Source of the DNA: Blastococcus sp. HT6-4
Lineage (GTDB): Bacteria > Actinomycetota > Actinomycetes > Mycobacteriales > Geodermatophilaceae
Length of the DNA stretch: 64,000 nt
Direction: 5' to 3'
Assembly: GCF_039679125.1 (NCBI RefSeq)
Contig: NZ_CP155551.1
Coordinates: forward strand, 3,658,001 to 3,722,000
Positions 37,226-45,845 of this stretch are shown here, in pieces. The position numbers and the translations under genes were made by a program. The notes beneath the pieces were generated by a model that ran no database searches, was not told the origin of the DNA, and saw nothing but the letters and a program-made list of their open reading frames with translations. Within the stretch, counting starts at the first letter, position 1. Every line of letters begins with the position of its first letter.

Positions 37226-38500
37226 TGTGATGCGGTCGAGCACCAGGGGCAGCGGCCGGTCGTCGGTGTCGACGCCGACGGCCCCCTCCAGCGCCTCGAG
37301 CGCCCGCGGGATGCGCGCGGCGTCGTCGGTCTGCAGCTCGAGCAGCGGCTGCCCGGCGGTCACCCGCTCCCCCACCGTCGCCGTCCACGTGATGCCGGCC
37401 GCCGCCGACACCGGGTCCTCCTTGCGCGCCCGCCCGGCGCCCAGCCGCCACGCCGCCACCCCGAGCGCGTAGGCGTCCAGCCGGGTCAGGGTGCCGGTGG
37501 CCGGGGCGGTGACGACGTGCCGCTCGGCCGGCTGCGGGAGCGGCGCGTCGGGGTCGGCGCCCTGGGCGGCGATCATCCGCCGCCACACGTCCATGGCCCG
37601 GCCGTCGGCCAGGGCCTCGGCGGGGTCGACGTCGCCACGGCCGGCGCCGGCCAGCATCTCCCGGGCCAGCGCCAGCGTGAGCTCGACGACGTCGGCGGGG
37701 CCGCCGCCGGCCAGCACCTCCACCGACTCCGCGACCTCCACGGCGTTGCCCGCCGACCGGCCCAGCGGCCGGTCCATCGCCGTCACCAGGGCGACGGTGC
37801 GCACGCCGGCCGCCTCGCCCAGGCCGACCATGGTCCGGGCCAGCTCGCGGGAGAGCTCGGGATCCTTCATGAAGGCGCCGGAGCCGGTCTTCACGTCCAG
37901 CACCAGCGCGTCGGCGCCCTCGGCGATCTTCTTGCTCATGATCGAGCTGGCGATCAGCGGGATCGACTCGACGGTGCCGGTGACATCGCGCAGCGCGTAG
38001 AGCTTCTTGTCCGCCGGAGCCAGGTCGTGCCCGGCCGCGCAGACGACCGCGCCGACGTCGCGCAGCTGCGCCAGGTACGCCTCCTCGTGCACGTCCGCCC
38101 GCCAGCCGGGGATCGACTCGAGCTTGTCCAGCGTCCCGCCGGTGTGCCCGAGCCCCCGCCCCGACAGCTGCGGCACGGCCACCCCGCAGGCGGCGACCAG
38201 CGGGGCGAGCGGCAGGGTGATCTTGTCGCCGACGCCGCCGGTGGAGTGCTTGTCGGCGGTCGGCCGGCCGAGCGAGGAGAGGTCCTTGCGCTGGCCGCTG
38301 TCGATCATCGCCTGGGTCCAGACGGCGAGTTCGTCGGCCGACATGCCGCGGAAGAACAGCGCCATGAGCAGCGCGCTCATCTGCTCGTCGGGCACGCTGC
38401 CGTCGGTGTACGCGCCGATGACCCAGCGGATCTGCTCCGCCGTCAGCACCCCGCCGTCCCGCTTGGCCCGGATGACGTCGATCGCGTCGTGCCCCGCCAT
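37223..38500 (-). CDS. deoA: Thymidine phosphorylase (pyrimidine nucleoside phosphorylase)
   Basis: 425 residues; it cleaves thymidine, deoxyuridine and often uridine with phosphate. Family markers: the helical N-terminal domain (IRAKRDGGVLTAEQIRW), the phosphate and substrate site KHSTGGVGDKITL, SGRGLGHTGGTLDKLE, and LDVKTGSGAFM. The C-terminal domain (EDPVSAAAGI, TAGQPLLEL) is intact. The ATG overlaps the cdd stop (ATGA), so the two are coupled, and both sit downstream of nucleoside importer genes. The stop codon coincides with the edge of the dispersed repeat. It supplies deoxyribose-1-phosphate for the PNP-mutase-DeoC route. Confidence 0.95.
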   Translation of the reverse strand: MAGHDAIDVIRAKRDGGVLTAEQIRWVIGAYTDGSVPDEQMSALLMALFFRGMSADELAVWTQAMIDSGQRKDLSSLGRPTADKHSTGGVGDKITLPLAPLVAACGVAVPQLSGRGLGHTGGTLDKLESIPGWRADVHEEAYLAQLRDVGAVVCAAGHDLAPADKKLYALRDVTGTVESIPLIASSIMSKKIAEGADALVLDVKTGSGAFMKDPELSRELARTMVGLGEAAGVRTVALVTAMDRPLGRSAGNAVEVAESVEVLAGGGPADVVELTLALAREMLAGAGRGDVDPAEALADGRAMDVWRRMIAAQGADPDAPLPQPAERHVVTAPATGTLTRLDAYALGVAAWRLGAGRARKEDPVSAAAGITWTATVGERVTAGQPLLELQTDDAARIPRALEALEGAVGVDTDDRPLPLVLDRIT

Positions 38501-38925
38501 CAGCCCTGCCCCCGCTCGGCCGCGGCGACCAGGTCCTCGGGCCCGAACGCGTCGGGCAGCACCTCGCGCATCGGCACGATGCCGAGCGAGACCGTCTCGA
38601 TGAGCATGTCCGCTCCCCCGTGCTCCCACAGCAGCTGCCGGCACCGGCCGCACGGCATGAGCGGCTGCCCGTCCCCGCCGACGCAGGCGACCGCCACCAG
38701 CCGGCCGCCGCCGGTGCGCGCGAGGTCGCTGACCATCCCGCACTCGGCGCACAGCCCCAGCCCGTACGAGGCGTTCTCGACGTTGCAGCCGGTGACGACG
38801 CGGCCGTCGTCCACCAGGCCGGCGACCCCGACGGGGAACCGCGAGTACGGGGCGTAGGCGTGCGTCATGGCCTCGCGGGCCGCGGCCCGCAGGGCGTCCC
38901 AGTCCGGCTCGGGCAGGGCGGGCAC
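38500..38925 (-). CDS. cdd: Cytidine deaminase
   Basis: 141 residues of the small tetrameric cytidine deaminase. The zinc site is NVENASYGLGLCAE (Cys plus catalytic Glu) and PCGRCRQ (two further zinc Cys). It deaminates cytidine and deoxycytidine to uridine forms for DeoA and Upp. The GTG at 38925 overlaps the last base of the upstream permease stop (TAGTG), and GAGGGGAG upstream gives a strong ribosome site. The C-terminus runs past the family core into an acidic FGPEDLVAAAERGQ tail. Confidence 0.95.
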   Translation of the reverse strand: MPALPEPDWDALRAAAREAMTHAYAPYSRFPVGVAGLVDDGRVVTGCNVENASYGLGLCAECGMVSDLARTGGGRLVAVACVGGDGQPLMPCGRCRQLLWEHGGADMLIETVSLGIVPMREVLPDAFGPEDLVAAAERGQG

Positions 38926-40196
38926 TAGTGCTCCCCTCGTCGGTAGACCAGTCCGTCGGCCTTGGGCATCCGCAACCGCTGGGAGGCCAGCGAGAGCACC
39001 AGCAGGGTGGTGAGGTGGGGGGTGAAGAAGACGATGCCGTCGGGCAGCTCCTCGATGGTGAGGAAGCCGATGAGCGCCGCCGCCGCGAACACCCCGGCGA
39101 ACACGGCCGGGATCCACCGGCGACGCATCGCCTGGTGGACGGCCACCCCGACCAGCAGCAGCGCCACCAGCAGCAGCAGCGCGACGACCGCCGTCCGGCT
39201 GCGCAGCTGCAGGGCGTCCGCGAAGCCGAACAGACCGGCGCCCGCGGCCAGCCCACCCGGTCGCCAGTTGCCGAAGATGAGCGCGGCCAGCCCGATGAAG
39301 CCACGGCCACCGGTCTGCCCCTCGCGGTAGATGCCGGCGACGAAGACGAGGAAGACGCCACCGAGGCCGGCCAGCGCGCCGGAGATGATCACGGCGATGT
39401 ACTTCATCCGGTAGACCGGCACGCCCAGCGAGTCGGCCGCCGCCGGGTTCTCACCGCACGACCGCAACCGCAGCCCGAACGCCGTCCGCCACAGGATGAG
39501 GTAGGAGATCGGGATCAGCAGCAGCGCGACCACCGTCACCACGCCGATCCCGCTGGTGACCCCGCGGAGGATCCCGGCCAGGTCGCCGAGCAGGAACCAC
39601 CCGGTGTTCTCCAGGTCGCCGAGCAGGTCCGGTCCGGAGGACAGCACCGGGACGGAGATCTCCGGAGGGCCGCCCCGCAGGGACGGCGACTGGGTCGGCC
39701 CTCCCCCGGTCCCCTCGACGTAGACGAGCTCCGAGAGGAAGCGCACGAGGCCGGCGGCCAGGATGTTGATCGCCACGCCCGAGATGACGTGGTCGACGCC
39801 GAAGGTCACCGTCGCGATGGCGTGCAGGAGGCCGCCGACCGCGCCGAGCACGATGCCGCCGACGACGGCGCCCTGCCAGCCCCAGTGCCAGCCGGCCCAC
39901 CCGGCACCCCAGGTCCCGAGGATGAGCATCCCCTCGAGGCCGATGTTCACGACGCCGGCCCGCTCGGAGTAGAGCCCGCCGAGCGCGGCCAGCCCGATCG
40001 GCACCGCGAGCAGCAGCGCCGCGCGCAGCGTCGAGGACGAGGTCAGCGCCTCCTCCCCGGAGACCGCCCGGGTGAAGGAGAAGACGAACAGCAGGCCGAC
40101 GACCAGCCACAGGATCCGCCGACCCCGGCCACCGCCGGTCAGCAGATCGGTGAGCGGGCCGCGGCTGGGCCGGGTGGTCGTGGAAGCGGTGCTCAT
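38925..40196 (-). CDS. Nucleoside ABC importer permease 2
   Basis: 423 residues with about ten hydrophobic segments in the branched-amino-acid/ribose permease fold. The family stretch AALGGLYSERAGVVNIGLEGMLI (read as AALGGLYSERAG and VVNIGLEGML) and GRGFIGLAALIFGNWRPGG near the C-terminus mark the NupQ/BmpD class of nucleoside permeases. It lies between the partner permease (ATGA overlap upstream) and cdd (one-base overlap downstream), which strongly supports nucleosides as the cargo. Confidence 0.9.
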   Translation of the reverse strand: MSTASTTTRPSRGPLTDLLTGGGRGRRILWLVVGLLFVFSFTRAVSGEEALTSSSTLRAALLLAVPIGLAALGGLYSERAGVVNIGLEGMLILGTWGAGWAGWHWGWQGAVVGGIVLGAVGGLLHAIATVTFGVDHVISGVAINILAAGLVRFLSELVYVEGTGGGPTQSPSLRGGPPEISVPVLSSGPDLLGDLENTGWFLLGDLAGILRGVTSGIGVVTVVALLLIPISYLILWRTAFGLRLRSCGENPAAADSLGVPVYRMKYIAVIISGALAGLGGVFLVFVAGIYREGQTGGRGFIGLAALIFGNWRPGGLAAGAGLFGFADALQLRSRTAVVALLLLVALLLVGVAVHQAMRRRWIPAVFAGVFAAAALIGFLTIEELPDGIVFFTPHLTTLLVLSLASQRLRMPKADGLVYRRGEH

Positions 40197-41416
40197 GCTC
40201 GCGCCTCCTCGGGCGTGCCGGGGGTGCCGGTGCGGACCCGGTGCCCGCCGTCGGGGCCGATGTCGGGGCCGGTGCCGCCCGGCCCGCCACCGCCGCCGCC
40301 GGCGTCCGGCGGCTCACCGGTCACCGCGGCACCGGCCCGTTCGGCCGAGCGCAGGGTCAGCCGGCGGACGATCTCGTTCGCGATCACGACGGCGAGCACG
40401 ATCGTGCCCTGGATGATCGTGACGACCGAGGCGGGGATGTCGGCGAACTGGAGCGGCAGCGCCGCGCGGTCGAGGAACGCGAACAGCAGTGCGGCCAGGG
40501 CGACGCCCAGCACGTTGTTGCGGCCGAGCAGGGCGACGGCGATGCCCAGGAAGCCCAGGCCGGCGGTGAACTCGGTCCCGAAGGAGCGGGTGTCCCCCAG
40601 CAGGTCCGGCAGGCCGATCAGGCCGGCCACCGCGCCCGAGAGCAGCATGGTGGTGACGACCATCCGGCGGGCGTCGACGCCGCTGGCCGTGGCCGCGGAC
40701 GCCGACATGCCGGTCGCCCGCAGGTCGAAGCCGAACCGGGTCCGCTGGACGAGCACCGCGATCACGACGCCGACGACGACCGAGACCACGAGGAACCCGA
40801 ACAGCTCGGTGCGCGGCTCGGCCAGGCCGAAGGCGGCCAGCACCCCGTTCAGACCCGGGAACCAGGCCGACTCGGGCAGCGGCGCCGTCGTGATGATCGA
40901 CGCCCCCTCGGGGCTGCCCCGCAGCGGCCCGGTGAGCAGGAAGGACGCCAACCCCAGCGCGATGAAGTTGAGCATGATCGAGCTGATGACCTCGCTCACG
41001 CCGCGGGTCACCTTCAGCACCCCGACGATGCCGGCCCAGAAGGCGCCGACGACCATCGCGACCACGATCACCAGCAGGATGTGCAGCGGGCCCGGCAGCA
41101 CCACCGCGGCACCCACCGCGGCGCTGATGATGGTGGCGATCCGGTACTGGCCCTCGACGCCGATGTTGAACAGGCCCATCCGGAAGGCGATCGACACGGC
41201 GAGCCCGGCGAGGAACAGCGGGACGGCGCGGTTGAGGATCACCACGATCGACTGGACCTGCTGGGACGGCGCGTCGCCCAGATCGACCATGACCTGCAGC
41301 GCCCGCAGCGGGTCCTCGCCGATGAGCGCGATCACCCCGCCGGAGATGACCAGGGCCACGAGGATGGCGAGCACGGGGCCGAGCAGCGCCAGGCCGGTCT
41401 GACGGAGCCTGTTCAT
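40193..41416 (-). CDS. Nucleoside ABC importer permease 1
   Basis: 407 residues with eight to ten helices and the partner-permease markers FRMGLFNIGVEGQYRIA, VSEVISSIMLNFIALGL and GLGFLGIAVALLGRNN (NupP/BmpC class). The C-terminal ~45 residues are a Gly/Pro-rich hydrophilic tail (GGGGGGPGGTG) not seen in most homologues. The ATG at 41416 overlaps the ATPase stop; upstream in-frame codons lie within the ATPase gene and are rejected. It forms the transmembrane channel with the second permease. Confidence 0.9.
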   Translation of the reverse strand: MNRLRQTGLALLGPVLAILVALVISGGVIALIGEDPLRALQVMVDLGDAPSQQVQSIVVILNRAVPLFLAGLAVSIAFRMGLFNIGVEGQYRIATIISAAVGAAVVLPGPLHILLVIVVAMVVGAFWAGIVGVLKVTRGVSEVISSIMLNFIALGLASFLLTGPLRGSPEGASIITTAPLPESAWFPGLNGVLAAFGLAEPRTELFGFLVVSVVVGVVIAVLVQRTRFGFDLRATGMSASAATASGVDARRMVVTTMLLSGAVAGLIGLPDLLGDTRSFGTEFTAGLGFLGIAVALLGRNNVLGVALAALLFAFLDRAALPLQFADIPASVVTIIQGTIVLAVVIANEIVRRLTLRSAERAGAAVTGEPPDAGGGGGGPGGTGPDIGPDGGHRVRTGTPGTPEEARA

Positions 41417-42996
41417 GCGGCACCCGCCGCGGTCCGGGCGCCGGTCATGTACCCGCCGAGTTCCTCGGGGGTGACCTGACGGGGGTCCACGGTGGCGACC
41501 AGCCGGCCCCGGAGCATGACGTGCAGGGTGTCGGAGAGCCCGATCAGCTCGTCCAGGTCGGCCGAGATCAGCACGATGCCCATCCCTTCGGCGCGGGCGT
41601 CCTTGAGCAGCTCCCAGATGACCGCCTGGGCGCCGACGTCGACGCCGCGGGTCGGGTGCGCGGCGACGAGCAACCGCGGGGCGGCGCTCATCTCGCGGCC
41701 GACGATCAGCTTCTGCTGGTTGCCGCCGGAGAGCGCGGCGGCGAGCGAGTCGGGACCGGGGGCGCGGACGTCGTACTCGCGCATGATCCGTGCTGTGTCG
41801 GTGCGCGCGCGGCCGCGGTCGATGAAGGGTCCGCGGGCCGCCGGTGGCCGGGTCTGGTGCCCGAGGATCCGGTTCTCCCACAGCGGCGCGTCCAGCAGCA
41901 TCCCCTGGCGGTGGCGGTCCTCGGGGATGAAGCCCATGCCGGCCTCGCGCCGGGCCCGGGTGCTCCACCCGGTGATGTCCTCGTCCCCCAGCCGGACGGT
42001 GCCGGCCGCCAGCGTGCGCAGGCCCATGATCGCGTCGACGAGCTCGGCCTGCCCGTTGCCCTCCACGCCGGCGATGCCGACGACCTCGCCCTCGCGGACG
42101 GTCAGGTCCACGGCATCGACCAGGGGCCGGCCGGTCCCGTTGGCGACCGTCGCCCCGGCCAGCCGCAGCACCGGCACCTCGCGGACGGTCGAGCTGCGCT
42201 TCCCGGGGGTGGGGAGCTCCGAGCCGACCATCATCTGGGCCAGCTCCTTGGCCGTCGTCGTCCGCGGGTCGGCCTCGCCGACCGTGGTCCCGCGGCGGAT
42301 GACGGTGATCGAGTCGGCCACCCGGCGGACCTCGTCGAGCTTGTGCGAGATGAAGATGACCGCCAGACCCTCGCGCTTGAGCTCGGCGAGGTTGCCGAAC
42401 AGCTCGTCGACCTCCTGGGGCACGAGGACGGCGGTCGGCTCGTCGAGGATCAGCGTGCGGGCCCCGCGGTAGAGGACCTTGGCGATCTCGACCCGCTGCC
42501 GGTCACCGACCCCCAGGTCCTCGACGAGCACGTCGGGGTCCAGCCCCAGCTGGTAGCGCTCGGAGATCTCGGTGATCCGCCGCCGGGCCTCCGCCCGGTC
42601 CAGCCGCCCGGCCCTGGTCGGCTCGCTGCCGAGCACGACGTTCTCCAGCACCGTGAAGTTGTCGGCGAGCATGAAGTGCTGGTGCACCATGCCGATGCCC
42701 GCCTCGATGGCGTCCGCGGGGCTGCGGAAGTGGACCTCGCGCCCTTCGAGGAGGATCTGCCCCTCGTCCGGCCGGTGCATCCCGTAGAGGGTCTTCATCA
42801 GGGTGGACTTGCCGGCCCCGTTCTCCCCCACGACGGCGTGCACCTCGCCCCGGCGGACCCGCAGCTCGATGTCCTTGTTCGCCACCACGCCGGGGAAGCG
42901 CTTGGTGATGCCGCGCAGCTCGACGGCGTACGGAGCGCCGGCGGCCGGCCCGTCACCGGCCGGCGGGGTACCGCCGGCCGATCCTGCTGCGGCCAT
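41413..42996 (-). CDS. Nucleoside ABC importer ATPase (tandem ATP-binding domains)
   Basis: 527 residues with two ABC domains. The first has GENGAGKST, LGVGDRQRVEIAKVL and LILDEPTAVL with MVHQHFMLADNFTVLENVV. The second has a degenerate Walker A (AGVEGNGQ), LSGGNQQKLIVGRE and AAHPTRGVDVGA, the usual asymmetric sugar/nucleoside importer pattern. It starts at the ATG at 42996 with GAGAGAGG upstream; the frame stays open further 5' but runs into the region after the binding-protein gene. It energises the two permeases and receives substrate from the lipoprotein at 43231-44283. Confidence 0.92.
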   Translation of the reverse strand: MAAAGSAGGTPPAGDGPAAGAPYAVELRGITKRFPGVVANKDIELRVRRGEVHAVVGENGAGKSTLMKTLYGMHRPDEGQILLEGREVHFRSPADAIEAGIGMVHQHFMLADNFTVLENVVLGSEPTRAGRLDRAEARRRITEISERYQLGLDPDVLVEDLGVGDRQRVEIAKVLYRGARTLILDEPTAVLVPQEVDELFGNLAELKREGLAVIFISHKLDEVRRVADSITVIRRGTTVGEADPRTTTAKELAQMMVGSELPTPGKRSSTVREVPVLRLAGATVANGTGRPLVDAVDLTVREGEVVGIAGVEGNGQAELVDAIMGLRTLAAGTVRLGDEDITGWSTRARREAGMGFIPEDRHRQGMLLDAPLWENRILGHQTRPPAARGPFIDRGRARTDTARIMREYDVRAPGPDSLAAALSGGNQQKLIVGREMSAAPRLLVAAHPTRGVDVGAQAVIWELLKDARAEGMGIVLISADLDELIGLSDTLHVMLRGRLVATVDPRQVTPEELGGYMTGARTAAGAA

Positions 42997-43198
42997 GGGG
43001 GCCTCTCTCTCGCGGTGCGGCCGCGGGTACGCGGCGCACGTCCACTCGTCTGCGCCGGCAGGGACGGGATCGCTCCGTCCCCGCCGGGCCCTACCGGAAG
43101 CGGTGGGACCGGCCGCACGAACCGGCACGGGCATGATGCCGCACCCCGTGGCGGTGCCGGAGCCCGCCCCGGCGCCCGCCGTGGACCGCACCGTGGTA

Positions 43199-43222
43199 CG
43201 GGCCCGCCCGGAGACGGGCCCG
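43199..43222 (-). terminator. GC-rich hairpin between binding-protein and ATPase genes
   Basis: CGGGCCCG pairs with a second CGGGCCCG across an 8-base loop, starting nine bases after the binding-protein stop. In transporter operons such hairpins often let the binding protein be made in excess, by partial termination or by shielding the upstream mRNA. No T-run is present. Confidence 0.5.
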
Positions 43223-43230
43223 CACCGGGA

Positions 43231-44283
43231 TCACGGGGTCGCCGGGACCTCGATCTCGCCGTCGATGATCTGCTGGCGGTACTCCTCGATCTGGCCCTCG
43301 ATGTCGTCGATCTGGCCGCCGGACCTGGCCAGGCCGACGCCGTCGCTCTCCAGGTCGTTGAGGATGTCGACGCCGCCCTGGACGTTGCCCTCGGAGTAGT
43401 CGGTGATGAACGACTCCACGGCGTTGTCGACCCGCTTGAGCATCGAGGTCATGATCACGGCCTGGAGCGCCGGGTCGTCGACCGCCAGGTACTGGTCGGA
43501 GTCGACGCCGATCGCGCGGTTGCCGGTCTCGGCCGCCGCCTGGAAGACGCCGGTGCCCGAGCCGCCCGCCGCGTGGTAGACGATGTCGGCGCCGGCGTCG
43601 TACATGCTGCGGGCGAGGATCTGCCCGCGCGCCGGGTCGCCGAAGCCGGAGAAGTCACCGGCCGGCGAGATGTACTCGACGTCGACCTGGATGTCCGGGT
43701 TGACGTGCTGGGCGCCGGCGACGTAGCCCGCCTCGAACTTCTGGATCAGCGGCATCTCGACGCCACCGACGAAGCCGACGTGGTCGGTCTCGCTCTTCAG
43801 CGCCGCGGCGGCACCGGCGAGGAACGACCCCTCCTCCTCGGCGAACAGCAGCCCGGTCACGTTGTCGACGTCCAGCTCGGCGACCGACGAGTCGACGATC
43901 GCGAAGGTGGTGTCGGGGAACTCAGCGGCCACCTCGCCGATCGACTCGCCGTAGGCGAAGCCGACCGCGATGACCGGGTCGTAACCGGCCTCGGCGAGAT
44001 TGGCGAGGCCCTCGACACGGTCGGACCCGTCCTCGTTGGGGCTGAACTCCTGGATGTCGCCGCCGAGTTCCCCGACGGCGGCCTCGACGCCGGCGTAGGC
44101 CGAGTCGTTGAACGACTGGTCGCCGCGGCCACCGACGTCGTAGGCGAGGCCGACCTGGAGGTCCTCCCCGGCCGCGCCGGCGCTCCCGCCCGCCTGGGGC
44201 TCCTCGTCGCTGGCGCAGGCCGCCAGGCCCAGGCTGCCGGCCAGCAGCAGCGCCGCGGCCTTCGTCATCCGCGCTCGGCGCAC
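43231..44283 (-). CDS. BMP-family nucleoside-binding lipoprotein
   Basis: 350 residues. The lipobox LGLAAC after a short basic, hydrophobic leader (RRARMTKAAALLLAGSLG) marks a lipid-anchored extracellular protein. The mature part has the BMP (PnrA-like) features VGLAYDVGGRGDQSFNDSAY at its start, split by the family's D-G-G-x-x-D-x-S-F-N element, then AVGFAYGESI, GFVGGVEMPLIQKFEAGY and AAGGSGTGVFQAA. Such proteins bind purine or pyrimidine nucleosides. The GTG at 44283 is supported by AGAGGAG seven bases upstream. It is the first gene of the importer-cdd-deoA unit, separated from the ATPase gene by 234 bases with a hairpin. Confidence 0.92.
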   Translation of the reverse strand: MRRARMTKAAALLLAGSLGLAACASDEEPQAGGSAGAAGEDLQVGLAYDVGGRGDQSFNDSAYAGVEAAVGELGGDIQEFSPNEDGSDRVEGLANLAEAGYDPVIAVGFAYGESIGEVAAEFPDTTFAIVDSSVAELDVDNVTGLLFAEEEGSFLAGAAAALKSETDHVGFVGGVEMPLIQKFEAGYVAGAQHVNPDIQVDVEYISPAGDFSGFGDPARGQILARSMYDAGADIVYHAAGGSGTGVFQAAAETGNRAIGVDSDQYLAVDDPALQAVIMTSMLKRVDNAVESFITDYSEGNVQGGVDILNDLESDGVGLARSGGQIDDIEGQIEEYRQQIIDGEIEVPATP

Positions 44284-44517
44284 AACGGTCTCCTCTCTGG
44301 GGGGAGGCGTCCGCGACCGGCGGGGCCTCCCGGGGTGGGTGGTGCACGCGCCCCGGACCGCACCGGCGGCGCGTCGATGGGGGCACGACACCGGGGACGC
44401 TAACCGCGCGGACGGAGCGGGTTACCACCTCCGCCGCGGACTGAGACCCGATCGTTGCGAAGGCCCGGCCGAACGTGGTGATCGACTCCCGGAGGCCGTG
44501 GTCCACGTCACCGCCCC

Positions 44518-44523
44518 TAGCCT
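44518..44523 (+). promoter_or_regulatory. Leaderless -10 element for the D,D-carboxypeptidase gene
   Basis: TAGCCT ends eight bases before the ATG at 44532; no ribosome site lies between. The rest of the 248-base divergent region (44284-44531) shows no other clear element, though it must also hold the promoter of the nucleoside importer. Confidence 0.5.
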
Positions 44524-44531
44524 GTGCGGAC

Positions 44532-45845
44532 ATGGGACGACGACCACGCGCGGCACTCCTCGCGGCCGCCGCCCTCCTCGCGGTCGCGGTCGCACCCGTC
44601 GTCCCGGCGCACGCCGAACCGGCTCGGGGAACGGCGCCGGCGCCGGCGGCCCGGCCGACCGTCGACCACACCGCGCCCACCCCGAGCGCCCCTCGCACCG
44701 GCTTGCCACCGCGGGGCAGCGCGCCCGACGGGACCACCGTGGGCGGCGAGCGGCTGCGTGCCCGGGGGATCGTGGTCGCCGGCGACGCTCCCCCGCTGCC
44801 CGCCGGGGTCGCCGCCTCCGGCTGGCTGGTGGCCGACGCCGGCACCGGCGCGGTGCTGGCCGCCCGCGACGCGCACGGCCGGTACTACCCCGCGAGCACG
44901 CTCAAGGTGCTCACCGTGCTGGCGCTGCTGCCCCGGCTCGACCCGGCCCAGGTGGTGGAGGGGACGGTCGAGGACGAGCAGGTGGAGGGCAGCCGGGTCG
45001 GCCTGGTGGCGGGCGGCCGGTACCCGGTCCCGCTGCTGTTCACCGCGCTCGTGCTGCAGTCGGGCAACGACGCGGCCTCCGCGCTGGCCCGCGCTGGCGG
45101 TGGGGAGGCGGCCACGCTGGCGGCCATGAACCGGACCGCCGCGGAGCTCGGGGCCTTCGACACCGTCGCCGGTTCGCCCTCCGGGCTCGACGTCGCCGGC
45201 CAGTCGTCCTCGCCCTACGACCTGGCGCTGCTCTTCCGCGCCCTCGTGGAGGATCCCGTCGCGGCGGCCCTGCTGCGCACCCGGACCGCGGACATGCCCG
45301 CGGTCGAGGGGCGCGGGCCGGGGTTCCAGATCCAGAACCAGAACCCGTTGCTGACCCGCTACCCGGGGAACCTCGGCGGCAAGACCGGGTTCACCGACGC
45401 CGCCCGGCACACCTTCGTCACCGCGGCCGAGCGGGACGGCCGACGGCTGGTCGTGAGCGTGATGGACACCGAGCCCACCCCGCTCCGCGCGGCCGACCAG
45501 GCCGCCCTGCTGCTCGACTGGGGTTTCGCCGTCCCCGCCGACAGCCCGGGCGTGGGCCGGCTCGTCCGCCCCGCCGACCTGGTGACGCCGACGCCGAGCC
45601 CGACCGCTGCGCCCACCCCGACGTCGATCCCGGTGACCGCCGCCGGTGCGTCGCCGGAGGCCCTCCCCGGACCGGCGGCGGAGTCGGGGATCCCGTGGGC
45701 CGCGGTGGTGCTGTCCGTGGCCGGCGCCGGGGCGCTCAGCGCGACGGTGACCGTTCGTGCACGGGCGCGTCGGACTGCGGGCGCGGCGCCCGCTCCGCCG
45801 CCGCGATCTCCAGCGCCGGGATCGTCGCCGTCCAGGCGGCGGTGA
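44532..45845 (+). CDS. dacB: Secreted D-alanyl-D-alanine carboxypeptidase (PBP5-like)
   Basis: 437 residues with a signal peptide (RRPRAALLAAAALLAVAVAP). The penicillin-binding-protein triad is complete: STLK at 122-125 (catalytic Ser), SGN about 60 residues later, and KTG in GGKTGFTDAARH. It removes the terminal D-Ala of peptidoglycan stem peptides outside the membrane, setting cross-linking. A Pro/Thr-rich stalk and one C-terminal helix (WAAVVLSVAGAGALSATVTV) anchor it, followed by a basic Pro-rich tail. The 3' end overlaps the convergent YihY gene by 110 bases. The position matches dacB1 near Rv3335c and trpS in mycobacteria. Confidence 0.9.
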   Translation: MGRRPRAALLAAAALLAVAVAPVVPAHAEPARGTAPAPAARPTVDHTAPTPSAPRTGLPPRGSAPDGTTVGGERLRARGIVVAGDAPPLPAGVAASGWLVADAGTGAVLAARDAHGRYYPASTLKVLTVLALLPRLDPAQVVEGTVEDEQVEGSRVGLVAGGRYPVPLLFTALVLQSGNDAASALARAGGGEAATLAAMNRTAAELGAFDTVAGSPSGLDVAGQSSSPYDLALLFRALVEDPVAAALLRTRTADMPAVEGRGPGFQIQNQNPLLTRYPGNLGGKTGFTDAARHTFVTAAERDGRRLVVSVMDTEPTPLRAADQAALLLDWGFAVPADSPGVGRLVRPADLVTPTPSPTAAPTPTSIPVTAAGASPEALPGPAAESGIPWAAVVLSVAGAGALSATVTVRARARRTAGAAPAPPPRSPAPGSSPSRRR

